A DNA stretch of 64,000 nucleotides from Rubellimicrobium aerolatum (GCF_017872975.1 NZ_JAGGJP010000001.1:124001-188000), one strand, 5' to 3'. Shown: positions 44,014 to 53,451, numbered from the stretch's first letter. Made by a program: numbers and translations. The notes: generated by a model from the letters alone, not told the origin.

Positions 44014-44946
44014 ATGCCGATCAAGCTGCCCGCCGACCTGCCCGCCTTCGACATCCTGACCCGCGAAGGAGTCATGGTCATGTCCGATACGCGCGCGGCC
44101 CGGCAGGACATCCGGCCGCTGCGGATCGGCCTCCTGAACCTCATGCCTCGCAAGATCCAGACCGAGACGCAGTTCGCGCGACTCGTCGCCTCCACGCCAT
44201 TGCAGATCGAGCTGTCGCTCATCCGCATGACCGAGCACGAGACCAAGAACACCGCCGCCGAGCACATGGCGCAATTCTACCGCCCCTTCGCCGAGGTGGC
44301 GGAGTCCGGCGAGAAGATCGATGGCCTGATCGTGACCGGCGCGCCCATCGAGCACCTGCCCTTCGAGGAGGTGACCTACTGGGACGAGCTGCGCCGGGTC
44401 TTCGACTGGACTCAGGGGCACGTCCATTCCACCTTCGGCGTCTGCTGGGGCGGCATGGCCATGGCCTACCACTTCCACGGGGTTCAGAAGCACCCCTTGG
44501 AGGAGAAGGCCTTCGGGCTCTTCAAGCATCGCGCCCTTGCCCCGGCCTCGCCCTTCCTTCGCGGCTTCTCGGACGAGTTCGTGGTCCCCGTGAGCCGCTG
44601 GACCGAGATGCGACGCGAGGAGACCGAGGCGGCGGGCCTCCGGACGCTCCTGCACTCCGATGAGGTCGGGCCGTGCCTCGTGGAGGACGGGGGCCGGCGC
44701 GCGCTCTACATCTTCAACCATCTTGAATACGACAGCGACACGCTCAAGCAGGAATACGACCGCGACGTGGCGGCGGGGGCGCGCATCCTGCTGCCGCGCG
44801 ACTACTTCCCCGAGGACGACCCGAAGAAGGCGCCGCCGAACCGCTGGCGGAGCCACGCGCATCTTCTCTACGGCAACTGGATCAACGAGATCTACCAGAC
44901 CACGCCCTACGATCTCGCCGCCATCGGGACGGCCGAGTCGGCATGA
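44014..44946 (+). CDS. metA: Homoserine O-acyltransferase MetA (acetyl-CoA type predicted)
   Basis: First committed step of methionine synthesis from homoserine; 310 residues. The nucleophile is C144 in [10 protein letters not shown], with the conserved histidine in [13 protein letters not shown]. At the acyl-CoA specificity position the sequence is [12 protein letters not shown], with glutamate at 113 where the E. coli succinyl enzyme has glycine. Published work on MetA homologues links this glutamate to acetyl-CoA use, so homoserine O-acetyltransferase is the better name. It overlaps the next hydrolase gene by four bases. Confidence 0.95.
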   Translation: MPIKLPADLPAFDILTREGVMVMSDTRAARQDIRPLRIGLLNLMPRKIQTETQFARLVASTPLQIELSLIRMTEHETKNTAAEHMAQFYRPFAEVAESGEKIDGLIVTGAPIEHLPFEEVTYWDELRRVFDWTQGHVHSTFGVCWGGMAMAYHFHGVQKHPLEEKAFGLFKHRALAPASPFLRGFSDEFVVPVSRWTEMRREETEAAGLRTLLHSDEVGPCLVEDGGRRALYIFNHLEYDSDTLKQEYDRDVAAGARILLPRDYFPEDDPKKAPPNRWRSHAHLLYGNWINEIYQTTPYDLAAIGTAESA

Positions 44947-45914
44947 TCGGCTGGGCCGCCCTCGGCCTCGCGCTGGGCGGCCTCGCCATGACGGAGATCC
45001 GCGCGGCCCGGCGCGAGCGGGCGGCGCTCGCGGCCTTCCCGCCCGACGGGCGCATCCTGGAGGTCGGAGGACGGCGCGTCCATGCGGTGACGCGGGGGGT
45101 CGGACCGGACGTAGTGCTGCTCCACGGCGCGTCGGGGAACACGCGCGACATGACCTTCGGCCTCGTCGGCCAGCTCGCCGGGCGCTACCGCGTCACTGCC
45201 TTCGACCGCCCCGGCCTCGGCCACACCGGCCGCGTCCGCGACGGGCTCGATGGCCCATTCCGCAAGGACTGCGAGAGCCCCGCCGAGCAGGCGGCGCTCC
45301 TGCGCGACGCCGCCCGGCTCCTTGGGATCGAGCGACCGATCGTGCTGGGCCACTCGCTGGGCGGCGCGGTGGCGCTGGCCTGGGCGCTGGACGACCCCAG
45401 GGGAACGGCGGCCGTCGTGGACGTGTCCGGCGTGACGATGCCCTGGCCCGAGCCGCTCGACCTTCTTTACCGCCTGAACGGCCGGCTGGTGGGCGGGGCC
45501 GCGCTGCCGCCCCTCATGGCCGCCTATGCAGGCGACGGCCTCCTGCGCCGCGCCTTGGCGGCGATATTCGAGCCCGACCCGGTGCCGCCCGGCTATGCCG
45601 AGCACATCGGCCTTCCCCTCGTGCTCCGCCGCGCCTCTCTCCGCGCCAACGCCCGCCAGATCGGCACCCTGCGCCGCCACGTCGCCGAAATGTCCCGTCG
45701 TCACGGGGAGCTGCGGCTCCCCCTGGAGATCGTCCACGGCGAAGCCGACATCATCGTGCCGCCCGGCATTCATTCCCTGCCGCTGTCGCGGATCGTCCCC
45801 GACGCGAACTTGGTGATGCTGCCCGGCACCGGCCACATGGCCCATCACGCCCATCCCGAGGCGGTGGTCGCCGCCGTGGACCGCGCCCATGTCCGCGCGA
45901 CCTCGGGTGGTTGA
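44943..45914 (+). CDS. Alpha/beta hydrolase, membrane-anchored
   Basis: A 323-residue alpha/beta hydrolase with a short N-terminal hydrophobic segment (about 2-18). The oxyanion region is [10 protein letters not shown], the nucleophile S138 lies in [12 protein letters not shown], the acid is in [10 protein letters not shown], and the histidine in [14 protein letters not shown]. Substrate unknown. It is translationally coupled to metA (ATGA), but a methionine role is only a guess from context. Confidence 0.87.
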   Translation: MIGWAALGLALGGLAMTEIRAARRERAALAAFPPDGRILEVGGRRVHAVTRGVGPDVVLLHGASGNTRDMTFGLVGQLAGRYRVTAFDRPGLGHTGRVRDGLDGPFRKDCESPAEQAALLRDAARLLGIERPIVLGHSLGGAVALAWALDDPRGTAAVVDVSGVTMPWPEPLDLLYRLNGRLVGGAALPPLMAAYAGDGLLRRALAAIFEPDPVPPGYAEHIGLPLVLRRASLRANARQIGTLRRHVAEMSRRHGELRLPLEIVHGEADIIVPPGIHSLPLSRIVPDANLVMLPGTGHMAHHAHPEAVVAAVDRAHVRATSGG

Positions 45915-45959
45915 ACCCGCCTGCCCCGCCTCCATAGTATGTCGGAGGAGGATGCGACC

Positions 45960-46841
45960 ATGGACCTGCCGCTCGACGGGGCGATCTCCCGATACTACCG
46001 CGAGGAGGCCCCGCCCGACGTGCGCCGCCTCCTCGACTCGGCGGACAAGGACGACATCGCCAACCCGCGCTTTCCCTATCCCGAGCAGATGAAACGCCAC
46101 GCCTACGAGGAGGAGATGGCCCGCCTCCAGGCCGAGCTCGTGCGCTTCCAGGCCTGGGTCAAGGACGCCCGCGCCCGCGTCCTCGTCGTTTTCGAGGGCC
46201 GCGACGCCGCCGGCAAGGGTGGCTCGATCAAGGCCTTCAGCGAGAACCTGAACCCGCGCGGCGCCCGCGTCGTGGCGCTGGCCAAGCCGACCGAGATCGA
46301 GGCGGGCCAGTGGTACTTCCAGCGCTACATCGCCGAGCTGCCCACGGCGGGGGAGATCGTGCTGTTCGACCGGTCCTGGTACAACCGGGGGATCGTGGAG
46401 CACGTCTTCGGCTTCTGCACCCCCGAGGAGCGGACCCACTGGTTCGAGCAGGTCGGCCCTTTCGAGGATATGCTGGTCAACGAGGGCATCCATCTCTTCA
46501 AATTCTGGCTGAACGTCGGGCGGGCCACTCAACTCGAGCGCTTCCTTGACCGCGAGCGCGACCCCCTGAAACAGTGGAAGCTGTCCTGGATCGACGCCGA
46601 GGGGCTGGCGAAGTGGGACGACTACTCGGCCGCCATCGCCGAGACGCTGATCCGCACCCATTCCGCCCGCGCGCCCTGGCGGGTCCTGCGCGCCGACGAC
46701 AAGCGGCGGACGCGGCTGAACCTCATCCGCTCGGTGCTGACGCCCATCGACTACGCCCACAAGGACGCCCGCGCCATCGGCGCGCTCGACCCCAAGATCG
46801 TCGGCGGCCCCGAGGTCGTGACCGTCGGTGGGGGCGCGTGA
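45960..46841 (+). CDS. ppk2: Polyphosphate kinase 2
   Basis: A PPK2-family enzyme of 293 residues that transfers phosphate between polyphosphate and nucleotides. Walker A is FEGRDAAGKGGSIKAF, Walker B is LFDRSWYNRG, and the lid segment is LDRERDPLKQWKLSWID. Size fits the one-domain classes. ATG 45960 is chosen because GGAGGAGG lies exactly 8 bases upstream; an in-frame ATG at 45939 would place that ribosome site inside the coding region. It overlaps the TetR gene by four bases (GTGA). Confidence 0.93.
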   Translation: MDLPLDGAISRYYREEAPPDVRRLLDSADKDDIANPRFPYPEQMKRHAYEEEMARLQAELVRFQAWVKDARARVLVVFEGRDAAGKGGSIKAFSENLNPRGARVVALAKPTEIEAGQWYFQRYIAELPTAGEIVLFDRSWYNRGIVEHVFGFCTPEERTHWFEQVGPFEDMLVNEGIHLFKFWLNVGRATQLERFLDRERDPLKQWKLSWIDAEGLAKWDDYSAAIAETLIRTHSARAPWRVLRADDKRRTRLNLIRSVLTPIDYAHKDARAIGALDPKIVGGPEVVTVGGGA

Positions 46842-47461
46842 CCGTGCTGAAGCGCGGCTACCACCATGGCAACCTTCGCGAGGCACTGGTGGAGGCCTGC
46901 CTGCGGCTCATCGCCGAGAAGGGACCGACCGGCTTCACGCTGTCCGAGGCGGCGCGGGTGGCGGGCGTGACCCCGGCCGCCGTCTACCGCCACTTCGAAG
47001 GGCGCGAGGACCTGATCGCCGAGGCGGCGCGGCAGGGCTATGAGATGTTCGCGGACCTGCTGGAGCACGCCTGGGGCAAGGGACAGCCCTCGGCGCTTGC
47101 CTCCTTCGAGGCGACGGGACGGGCCTACCTCGCCTTCGCGCGAAAGTTTCCGGGGCATTACGTGGCGATGTTCGAGTCGGGCATCAACGTCCAGCGCACG
47201 CCCGAGCTGATGATGGCGGCCCGCCGCTCGCGCGAGATCATGGAGCGGGCGGCGCGGGACCTCAGCGAGCACATCCCGCCCGAGAAGCGCCCGCCGCCCG
47301 CGATGTTCTGGGCGCATATCTGGGCGCTGTCGCACGGTGTCGTGGAACTCTTCGCGCGGGGGACGCCCGGCACCCGCAGCCCGTTCCCGCCCGAGGACCT
47401 GCTGGAGACGGGGATCGGCGTCTATCTGCGCGGCCTGGGGCTCATCCCACCGGACGAGTGA
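46838..47461 (+). CDS. TetR/AcrR family regulator
   Basis: A 207-residue repressor-type regulator. The N-terminal HTH includes YHHGNLREALVEACLRLI and FTLSEAARVAGVTPAAVYRHF, and the C-terminal part has FPGHYVAMFESGI and HIWALSHGVVELF, as in the WHG-type ligand domain. The start is GTG 46838 inside the ppk2 stop, or GTG 46844. Translational coupling with ppk2 suggests that it controls this operon. Confidence 0.9.
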   Translation: MTVLKRGYHHGNLREALVEACLRLIAEKGPTGFTLSEAARVAGVTPAAVYRHFEGREDLIAEAARQGYEMFADLLEHAWGKGQPSALASFEATGRAYLAFARKFPGHYVAMFESGINVQRTPELMMAARRSREIMERAARDLSEHIPPEKRPPPAMFWAHIWALSHGVVELFARGTPGTRSPFPPEDLLETGIGVYLRGLGLIPPDE

Positions 47462-47498
47462 CGGCGCGCGGGAGCCTGTCCCGCGCGCCCCGGAACGC

Positions 47499-48422
47499 TT
47501 ACTGGCTTGCCGTGCCGCCGCTCATGTCGATGCCGAGACCTTCCGCCCGCGCCTGGTCGATCTGGCAGACCGCGAGGGCGAGCATCGGGTCGCCGCCCGC
47601 AGCCGAGGTGTCGGCGGCGGTCGGCTGCGCATTCTCGATAGTGCCGGTCATGTCCGAGCCCGAGGCATCGGCCGTGGCCATGTCCGTGGACCCTGCCGCG
47701 CCTGCCGCGTCCGAGGCAGCCGCCGCGCCGGCATCTGCGGTGGAAGTCGCGCCGGTGTCGGCTGCCATGCCGGACATGTCGCTACCGGCGGCTCCCGCGT
47801 CGGCGGAGGCCATGTCACCGGACGCGCCGGTGTCCGCCGCCATTCCCGAAGTGTCGCTGCCCGTCGCCGTCCCGGCGTCGGCGGCGGCCATGTCTCCGGC
47901 CTGCCCCATCTCGTCCGCCATGCCGGCGCTGCCCGCCGCCGCGCCAGCGGTGCCCGCGTCCGCCGTCGCCCCGCCGGTCGCGCCGGTGGTGTCCATCGCG
48001 CCACCCGTGGCCGCCGCCGCCGCGTTGTTCATGGCGCCCACGGCCCCCGCGACCGGCGAGCCTTCGGCGCTGGCCGAGTCGGTGCCCGTGCCGGAAGCCA
48101 TGTCGGTCGCGCCCGCCATCTCGCTGTCGGCCATGCCGGCGTCACCGGTCGCCTCCGCCGAGGCTGTCTCGTTGCCCAGGCCATGGACCACGGCCGGGTC
48201 CATGCCGCTCTCCGCCAGCTTGGCCGAGGCCACCTGCTGGACGGTCGCCTCGTCCATGGAGCAGGCCTCGGCGGCTTGGGCGGCCGAGACCTGGACGGCC
48301 ATGCCGTCCACGTCGAGGTAGACGTTCTGGAGGTTCTGGTCCGTGCCGCTCTCCTGCGCCACCAATGCGGTCGAGGAAAGCAGGAGAGCCGCCGTCGAGG
48401 CAGTCAGGTGCAGGAATTTCAT
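47499..48422 (-). CDS. Secreted low-complexity Ala/Gly/Asp/Met repeat protein
   Basis: A 307-residue exported protein. A signal peptide (about 1-22, ending ALVAQ) is followed by a compact region with ACSMDEATVQQVASAKLAE (C54). From about 88 to 262 the protein is almost only A, G, D, S, T and M in imperfect repeats, including two consecutive units starting GDMAAADAG and GDMASADAG and each ending SGMAADTGA. A short C-terminal region contains a second cysteine (C286, ALAVCQIDQARAEG). C54 and C286 could pair, bringing the two ends together. No known family is recognised. It is very acidic with hardly any basic residues in the repeats, so it should be disordered. The frame is supported by its signal peptide, a clean stop and a GGAGG site before ATG 48422. 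Confidence 0.75.
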   Translation of the reverse strand: MKFLHLTASTAALLLSSTALVAQESGTDQNLQNVYLDVDGMAVQVSAAQAAEACSMDEATVQQVASAKLAESGMDPAVVHGLGNETASAEATGDAGMADSEMAGATDMASGTGTDSASAEGSPVAGAVGAMNNAAAAATGGAMDTTGATGGATADAGTAGAAAGSAGMADEMGQAGDMAAADAGTATGSDTSGMAADTGASGDMASADAGAAGSDMSGMAADTGATSTADAGAAAASDAAGAAGSTDMATADASGSDMTGTIENAQPTAADTSAAGGDPMLALAVCQIDQARAEGLGIDMSGGTASQ

Positions 48423-48521
48423 GTCATCTCCTCCGGGTTGGCGGGGCGGATCGTCGTCCGCGCCTTGCGCCAGGCCGCCCGCGGGACGCGGGGACCCACT
48501 TTCGAAGAACCTCGGTCGGGG

Positions 48522-48552
48522 AAAAACGTTCCGCAGCGGAGGGCCGCTCCGG
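48522..48552 (-). terminator. Rho-independent terminator of the potBCA operon
   Basis: On the minus strand a 9-bp stem, CCGGAGCGG / CCGCTGCGG with one mismatch and loop CCCT, is followed after four bases by TTTTT (48526-48522). It lies about 20 bases past the potA stop. Confidence 0.7.
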
Positions 48553-48573
48553 CAAATCGCCGCGACGCCCCTG

Positions 48574-49674
48574 TCAGCGGCTCAGCACCACCAGCGACCT
48601 TTCGTCCCAGACGACCTGCGTCGGCGTGCCGACGTCCAGCACCGGCTGACCGATCAGGTTCTTCATGGAGATGGTGAGCGGACGCTCGATCCCGGGCACG
48701 CGCACGTCGTAGTAGGTCATGTCGCCGTAGTAGACGACCTCGTCCACCACCCCGTCGGCGAGGCGGCGGCTCGTGGTCTCGCCCGGGAAGAGAAGGCCCA
48801 GCGTCTCGGGCCGCACTCCCACGGTGGTCGCCCCCGGCACGACGCCGCCCGGCGCCTGCTCGGCCTCCACCGCACCGCGCCCCAGGCCCGCCACGTCCAC
48901 GATGATGCGGTTGCCCTCCATCGCGACCTGTCCGGGCAGGAGGTTCATCTTCCCGATGAACTCGGCCACCCGGCGCGAGGTCGGGCGACGGTAGAGCGTC
49001 TCGGGATCGGCCATCTGCTCGATGTCGCCCTCGAACATCACGGCGATGCGGTCGGACATGATGAGCGCCTCCTCCTGATCGTGCGTGACCAGGATGAAGG
49101 TAATGCCGACATTGCGCTGCAGCTTGATGAGCTCCACCTGCATCGTCTCGCGCATCTTCTTGTCGAGAGCCGAGAGGGGCTCGTCCAGCAGCAGCACCTT
49201 GGGCTTGAGGATCAGCGCGCGGGCCAAGGCCACCCGCTGCCGCTGCCCGCCCGAGAGTGCGTGCGCGGCCCGGCCCCCGTAGCCGCCCAGGCCCACCATC
49301 TCCAGCGCCTCGGCGACCGCGCGGGCCTTCTGGTCGCGCGACATCGACTCGCGCCGCAACCCGAAGCCCACGTTCTGCGCCACCGAGAGGTGCGGGAAGA
49401 TGGCGTAGCTCTGGAAGACCATGTTGGTCGGACGATGGTTGGCGGGCACTGCCGCCATGTCGCGCCCGTCGATGGCGAGAATTCCCGAGGACAGCCCCTC
49501 GAACCCGGCGATGGTCCGCAGGAGCGTGGTCTTGCCGCAGCCCGAGGGGCCCAGGAGTGAGAAGAACTCCCCTTGCCGGATCTCCAGGTCGATGCCGCGC
49601 AACGCGTGGTAGTCGCCGTAATACTTGTGCACGCCCCGAAGCTGGATCAGCGGGGCCTTCGAGGGGGTGATCAC
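48574..49674 (-). CDS. potA: Polyamine-type ABC transporter ATP-binding protein (PotA)
   Basis: ATPase of 366 residues with Walker A GPSGCGKTT, signature ALSGGQRQRVALARAL, Walker B VLLLDEPLSALD and the H-loop VTHDQEEAL. The C-terminal TOBE-2 domain (about 285-360) is typical of spermidine/putrescine and iron importers. The start is GTG 49674, overlapping the potC stop. The substrate is inferred only from family resemblance. Confidence 0.9.
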   Translation of the reverse strand: MITPSKAPLIQLRGVHKYYGDYHALRGIDLEIRQGEFFSLLGPSGCGKTTLLRTIAGFEGLSSGILAIDGRDMAAVPANHRPTNMVFQSYAIFPHLSVAQNVGFGLRRESMSRDQKARAVAEALEMVGLGGYGGRAAHALSGGQRQRVALARALILKPKVLLLDEPLSALDKKMRETMQVELIKLQRNVGITFILVTHDQEEALIMSDRIAVMFEGDIEQMADPETLYRRPTSRRVAEFIGKMNLLPGQVAMEGNRIIVDVAGLGRGAVEAEQAPGGVVPGATTVGVRPETLGLLFPGETTSRRLADGVVDEVVYYGDMTYYDVRVPGIERPLTISMKNLIGQPVLDVGTPTQVVWDERSLVVLSR

Positions 49675-50483
49675 AGGAATCCTCCGCTGTCCTTGAGGCC
49701 GGCGCGGGCCACGCCGCGGCGCCGGAAGTATTCGGCGATGACGAGGAGAAGGACCGAAATCGTCACGAGGATGGTCCCCAGCGCCATGATGAGCGGCAGC
49801 GCGTCCACGAAGCGCGTCAGCCCGTAGATGTAGACCGGCATCGTCGGATTCGCCCCCGTCAGGAACTGCGCGATCACGAAGTCGTCGAGCGAGATGATGA
49901 AGCAGATCAGCAGCGACGAGACGATCCCCGGCAACACCAGTGGCAGGATCACCAGCCGGAAGGCACCCCAGCGCGTTTCCCCGAGATCCATCGCCGCTTC
50001 CTCGAAGGAGGGGTCGAGGTTCTGGAAGGCGCCGTTCAGGATGGCGATGGAGAAGGGGATGCAGATCACCGTGTGCGCCGCGATGACCGTCCAGTTCGAC
50101 AGGTTGAGGTCAAGAACCTGCCGCACGACGATGAGGAGCGCCACCGCGATCACGATCTCGGGCAGCACCAGCGGCAGCATGACGAAGCCCAGCGCGCCCC
50201 GCTTCCCGGGGAAGTTCGGCAGGGTTCCTGCCCGCGCCGCGCAGACGCCCAGCGTCGTCGCCAGCAGAGCCGTCACCGTCGCGATGACCAGCGAGTTCCG
50301 CAGCGCGTCATGGAGCGCCTGCGTCGTCCAGAGCTGCTCGAACCAGCGGGTCGAGAATCCCGAGAGCGGGAAGGCGATGATCGCCGCGTCGTTGAAGGCG
50401 AAGAGCGGCAGCAGCAGGATCGGTGCATAAAGGAACGCGAGATAGATCACCGCGTAGGCGCGGAGGCCCCAGTGCTTCCTCAT
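49671..50483 (-). CDS. potC: Polyamine-type ABC transporter permease (PotC)
   Basis: An inner-membrane permease of 270 residues with six hydrophobic segments. The start is typical of PotC/PotI (YLAFLYAPILLLPLFAFND), and the EAA coupling loop is EEAAMDLGETRWGAFRLVILP. ATG 50483 overlaps the potB stop by four bases. It works with PotB as the membrane channel. Confidence 0.92.
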   Translation of the reverse strand: MRKHWGLRAYAVIYLAFLYAPILLLPLFAFNDAAIIAFPLSGFSTRWFEQLWTTQALHDALRNSLVIATVTALLATTLGVCAARAGTLPNFPGKRGALGFVMLPLVLPEIVIAVALLIVVRQVLDLNLSNWTVIAAHTVICIPFSIAILNGAFQNLDPSFEEAAMDLGETRWGAFRLVILPLVLPGIVSSLLICFIISLDDFVIAQFLTGANPTMPVYIYGLTRFVDALPLIMALGTILVTISVLLLVIAEYFRRRGVARAGLKDSGGFL

Positions 50484-51370
50484 GCCCGCCCCCGCAGCCA
50501 GCGGCGATTCAGCAGGATGAACACGAGGCTCACGATCCCCACGGCCAGCATGGTGATGATCGACAGCGCAGCCCCCAGCGGCCAGTTGTTGAGCTGGAGG
50601 AACTGCGTCTGGATGATGTTCGACATGAGCCGCCCGCCCGAGCCCAGCATCAGCTCGGGCGTCACGTAGTCGCCGATGGTGGGGATGAAGACGATCAGCA
50701 CCGCGCCGACGATGCCGGGCACCGACAGCGGCAGCGTCACCCGCAGGAAGGTTGTCAGCCGGTTCTCGCCCAGGTCCTGCGACGCTTCCAGCAGGCTGCG
50801 GTCGATCTTCTCCAGCGCCACGTAGATCGGCAGGATCGCGAAGACCGCGTAGGCATGGGACAGCGTGACGATGACCGAGCTGAGGTTGTAGAGCAGGACC
50901 TCCAACGGCTCCTGGATGATCCCTAGCGATTGCAGGCCGGTGTTCACCACGCCGTTGAAGCCCAGGATCACCTTCCACAGGAACACGCGGATCAGGTAGC
51001 TGGTCCAGAACGGGATGGTGATGAGGAAGAGCCAGAGCGACTTGCGTTCGGGCGCGGCGACGAAGGACACGAAGTAGGCGATGGGATAGGCCAGCGCCAC
51101 CGTGATGAGCGTGACCGTCGCCGACACGAACAGCGACAAGGGCAGCACGCCCCAGCGATTCGCGTTGCCCCAGATGTAGATCGGGCCCGTGAAGATCTCG
51201 CGGTAGTTGGCCAGGGTGAAGGTCCGTTCGAGGGTCAGCCCGCTCTGGGTCCAGAACGAGATGACGACGATGGCGACGAGGGGGAAGGCGAGCAGCAGGA
51301 GGGCGTAGATCAGCGGAGGCGCGACCAGCGCGGCCGCGCGCGCGCCCGGTGACGAGTCGAGAAGTCCCAT
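50480..51370 (-). CDS. potB: Polyamine-type ABC transporter permease (PotB)
   Basis: The other permease, 296 residues, six hydrophobic segments. PotB features include FPLVAIVVISFWTQSG, the segment IPFWTSYLIRVFLWKVIL, and the EAA loop LEASQDLGENRLTTFLRVTLPLS (motif ASQDLGENRLTTF). It is the first gene of potBCA. No periplasmic binding protein is adjacent on either side, which is unusual for this operon. Confidence 0.92.
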   Translation of the reverse strand: MGLLDSSPGARAAALVAPPLIYALLLLAFPLVAIVVISFWTQSGLTLERTFTLANYREIFTGPIYIWGNANRWGVLPLSLFVSATVTLITVALAYPIAYFVSFVAAPERKSLWLFLITIPFWTSYLIRVFLWKVILGFNGVVNTGLQSLGIIQEPLEVLLYNLSSVIVTLSHAYAVFAILPIYVALEKIDRSLLEASQDLGENRLTTFLRVTLPLSVPGIVGAVLIVFIPTIGDYVTPELMLGSGGRLMSNIIQTQFLQLNNWPLGAALSIITMLAVGIVSLVFILLNRRWLRGRA

Positions 51371-51524
51371 CTTGTCCGGCCGTCCCCCGTCGCGGTGTCC
51401 CCGGGATGTTCACCGAGTGGCGGGGAAGGTCAAGGCTGCTGTCCGGCGCGACGCCCCGTCCCGGACACCGCGCCGCGAAAAAGAGCGGCGTCGGGATCGC
51501 CCCAACGGCCCATTGGGGCGTCGC

Positions 51525-53315
51525 TCACTCGAAGTGCTTCGCGAAGGCGGTTCCCGGCAGCGCCTTGGCGCCGAGATGGATCGCGCCGAAGCGGGTCAGG
51601 TGCAGCCGGTCGGGCGTGAGGAGCCGTCCCTCCTCGTCGGTGATCGGGATGAGCCCTTCCGGCGCGATCGCCGCCAGGAGCGAGATGTAGTGACCGGGCG
51701 GGATGGCCTGGGCCATCCACGCCTCGCGCGCCAGGGCGTCCGCCGGCACGTCGTTGAGCCGGTTCCCCCTCGCCTCCGGGCCGAGCCGGGCGATCCAGTT
51801 GAGGTTGTAGCCGAAGTTCTTGGTGCCGACGTAGAAGAGCGCCTTCCCGTCCCGATCCGTCCGCGCGAGGTCCTTGGCCACGCAGTCCCCGGTGGCCTTG
51901 CCCGAGCCGAGCACGATCACCTCGGCGGCCTCGTAAAGGCGGCGGAACACGGGGTCGGAGGACCGATCGAGGCAATCGTAGCGGTCGTCCCTGTAGACGA
52001 TCTCGACCGCATCCAGCGGCAGGGTCTCCCGCGTGGCGTTGACGAAGTCCCGGGCGAAGCTGTCGCCCAGCACCAGGATGTTCACCCGTTCGGGCTGCGC
52101 GAAGGCGTCGGCCTTCAGATCGAAAACCCGCTCGTTGTAGGAGATGTGGAGATCGGCCGACACGGCCCGCCCGTCGGAGTAGAGCCTTCCCGGGAACCCG
52201 CGCGTGGCGTTCGCGGCCATCCCGGCCCCGACCAGCAGGACCGCCGCTGCCGCGGCGCAGCCGACGAACCACCCCGTCGAAACCCGGGCAGGGTCGCGGA
52301 ACGGCCGCTCCACCCAGCGCCAGCTCAGCACGGCGAGCGCGAGCGTGAGGAGGACCGCGCCCGCAAGCGCGACCGGGGCCGGCTCGCGGGCGGCATGGAC
52401 GCGGAGCAGGGCCAGCACGGGCTGGTGCCAGAGATAGGCGCTGTAGCTGACAAGGCCGAGGCCCACGAGCGGCGCGCGGGACAGGAGCCACCCCGCCCCG
52501 GCCTCCGCGCGCGCGAAGGCGAGGATCAGCGCCGCCCCTGCCGTCGGGACCAGCGTCCAGCCGCTCGGCGTCGGAAAGGTCGGGTCGAAGCCCAGGATCG
52601 CCGCCGCGACCAACCCCAGCCCCAGTGCCGCGAGGAGGTCGCGCGTCCGTCCCGGCACCTCGCGCCGAGGCACCCCCAACGCGACCAAGGCCCCGAGCAG
52701 CAACTCCCAGGCGCGGGTGGGGAGGAGATAGAAGACGCCGGCTGCCATCCGGTCCGACAGGGTCGCGCCCTGCGCGGCCACCGCCAGCGCCAAACTCGCG
52801 AGCGCCAGGAGGCCCAGGACCGCCCGGATCCGCCCCGGCCCCCGAGGCCAGAGCAGGGCCAAGAGCGGTGGGAACAGGATGTAGAACTGCTCCTCGACGC
52901 CCAGGCTCCAGGTATGGAGCAGCGCCTTGAACTCGGCCGCGAGCGACCAGTAACCCGAGGTCAGCGTCAGGAGCACGTTGTTCGAGAACAGCACCGTCGC
53001 CACGACCGATTGCCCGAAATTCTCGAGGTCGTCCGGCAGCATCCAGAGCCAGGCGAAGGGCAGGCAGCTCAGGATCACGGCGAACAGCGCCGGCAGGATT
53101 CGCCGGGCGCGGCGCTCGTAGAAGCGGCGCAGGTTCCAGGTTCCCTGCCCGATCTCTCCCGCGATGATCGAGGCGATCAGGAACCCGCTGATGACGAAGA
53201 AGACATCGACGCCCGCATGGCCGCCCGGAACGGCGGCGACACCCGCGTGGTGCAGGATCACAGGGACGACCGCGACCGCGCGCAGGCCGTCGATCTCTGG
53301 TCTGTAGGTCAGCAT
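51525..53315 (-). CDS. Acyltransferase-3 / SGNH fusion protein
   Basis: A 596-residue protein of the OafA/YrhL type. About ten membrane helices (10-370) form the acyltransferase-3 domain: YRPEIDGLRAVAVVPVILHHAG at the start, FFVISGFLI, the FYERRARRILPALF segment and HTWSLGVEEQFYILFP. The C-terminal periplasmic SGNH-like domain (about 400-596) shows ILVLGDSFARDF and a late DRLHLTRFGA with a conserved histidine. Such fusions O-acetylate lipopolysaccharide or exopolysaccharide. ATG 53315 begins the canonical MLTYRPEIDGLR. Confidence 0.9.
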   Translation of the reverse strand: MLTYRPEIDGLRAVAVVPVILHHAGVAAVPGGHAGVDVFFVISGFLIASIIAGEIGQGTWNLRRFYERRARRILPALFAVILSCLPFAWLWMLPDDLENFGQSVVATVLFSNNVLLTLTSGYWSLAAEFKALLHTWSLGVEEQFYILFPPLLALLWPRGPGRIRAVLGLLALASLALAVAAQGATLSDRMAAGVFYLLPTRAWELLLGALVALGVPRREVPGRTRDLLAALGLGLVAAAILGFDPTFPTPSGWTLVPTAGAALILAFARAEAGAGWLLSRAPLVGLGLVSYSAYLWHQPVLALLRVHAAREPAPVALAGAVLLTLALAVLSWRWVERPFRDPARVSTGWFVGCAAAAAVLLVGAGMAANATRGFPGRLYSDGRAVSADLHISYNERVFDLKADAFAQPERVNILVLGDSFARDFVNATRETLPLDAVEIVYRDDRYDCLDRSSDPVFRRLYEAAEVIVLGSGKATGDCVAKDLARTDRDGKALFYVGTKNFGYNLNWIARLGPEARGNRLNDVPADALAREAWMAQAIPPGHYISLLAAIAPEGLIPITDEEGRLLTPDRLHLTRFGAIHLGAKALPGTAFAKHFE

Positions 53316-53390
53316 CGCATCCGGCACCGGGAAGGCGGGACGTGGCGGCCTGCCGCCTTGTCGACGCGGCCGAGCGGCCCTCACCCGCAG

Positions 53391-53420
53391 AAGAAAGGGC
53401 GCGACCCGCAGGCCGCGCCC
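53391..53420 (-). terminator. Terminator of the rplM-rpsI operon
   Basis: Read on the minus strand: a 7-bp stem GGGCGCG / CGCGCCC with a 10-base loop, followed directly by TTTCTT (53396-53391). It lies 31 bases after the rpsI stop and before the acyltransferase start. Confidence 0.65.
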
Positions 53421-53451
53421 CTGGATTCCAATGGACTTGGACGGCCCGGGA

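Noticed and set aside
47640-48160. Repetitive stretch considered as a CRISPR array or tandem non-coding repeat.
   Set aside because: The repeats are imperfect, multiples of three and lie in one frame with a signal peptide and stop. There are no uniform spacers.
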